Assembly (NCBI RefSeq): GCF_900091855.1
Contig: NZ_FMCH01000239.1
Coordinates: 1-39,575, forward strand
Direction: 5' to 3'
DNA: 39,575 bases
From: Streptomyces sp. DvalAA-14
GTDB taxonomy: Bacteria; Actinomycetota; Actinomycetes; Streptomycetales; Streptomycetaceae
Positions 39,556 through 39,575 of the stretch are shown one piece after another. How positions within the stretch are numbered: the first letter of the stretch is position 1; each line of letters begins with the position of its first letter. The notes under the pieces are model-generated. The model saw only the letters and a program-made list of their open reading frames with translations, did no database searches and was not told where the DNA came from. A program made the position numbers and the translations under genes.

Positions 39556-39575
39556 CGTCACGTGCCGGGCCGCCT

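Overview
The window is very GC-rich, uses G/C almost everywhere at third codon positions, has many GTG starts, short ATGA/GTGA gene overlaps, Tat signals and long U-tract-free terminator hairpins. This points to an actinomycete of the Streptomyces/Streptacidiphilus type. I see no rRNA, tRNA, CRISPR array, insertion sequence or phage gene.

Left edge (1-900): the 5' end of a PAS-domain protein gene on the minus strand, then a small cupin gene with a promoter and a perfect dyad operator.

Main cluster (944-21049): a large catabolic locus in two modules. Module A has a GntR/UTRA regulator, a divergent zinc-type dehydrogenase, then a plus-strand run: Gfo/Idh/MocA oxidoreductase, ThuA-like protein, a peptide-type (Dpp/Opp) ABC importer with a permease-ATPase fusion and a lipoprotein binding protein, a second ThuA-like protein, a sugar-isomerase-like TIM barrel and an SDR epimerase. 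Module B has a second Gfo/Idh/MocA enzyme, a second GntR/UTRA paralogue, a copper amine oxidase, a second TIM barrel, a third Gfo/Idh/MocA enzyme, a SIS-domain sugar isomerase and a BadF/NAGK-type sugar kinase. Several of its genes overlap by four bases. The two regulators have nearly the same DNA-recognition helix, and the promoters of both modules share the motif ATGCA(A)TACCACT, so one regulon is likely. Three oxidoreductases, two TIM barrels and two ThuA proteins suggest oxidation of an imported glycoside to a keto-sugar followed by non-hydrolytic cleavage or epimerisation. The amine oxidase, SIS isomerase and kinase suggest that the substrate carries an amine. This pathway is an inference; the substrate is unknown.

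Middle (21197-25078, minus strand): type I signal peptidase, an ABC-F ATPase and an unrecognised protein 12 bases behind it.

Right part (25353-39437): a Tat-exported phospholipase C, a small conserved-looking protein, a GAF/SpoIIE-type phosphatase, a secreted GH71/99-like hydrolase with a C-terminal beta-trefoil, a four-gene ABC importer of the putrescine/iron/aminoethylphosphonate type, a HAD phosphatase, an SMR exporter and a secreted membrane-anchored phosphoesterase. Two phosphoesterases and PHO-box-like repeats hint at phosphate-starvation control for part of this region, but the evidence is weak.
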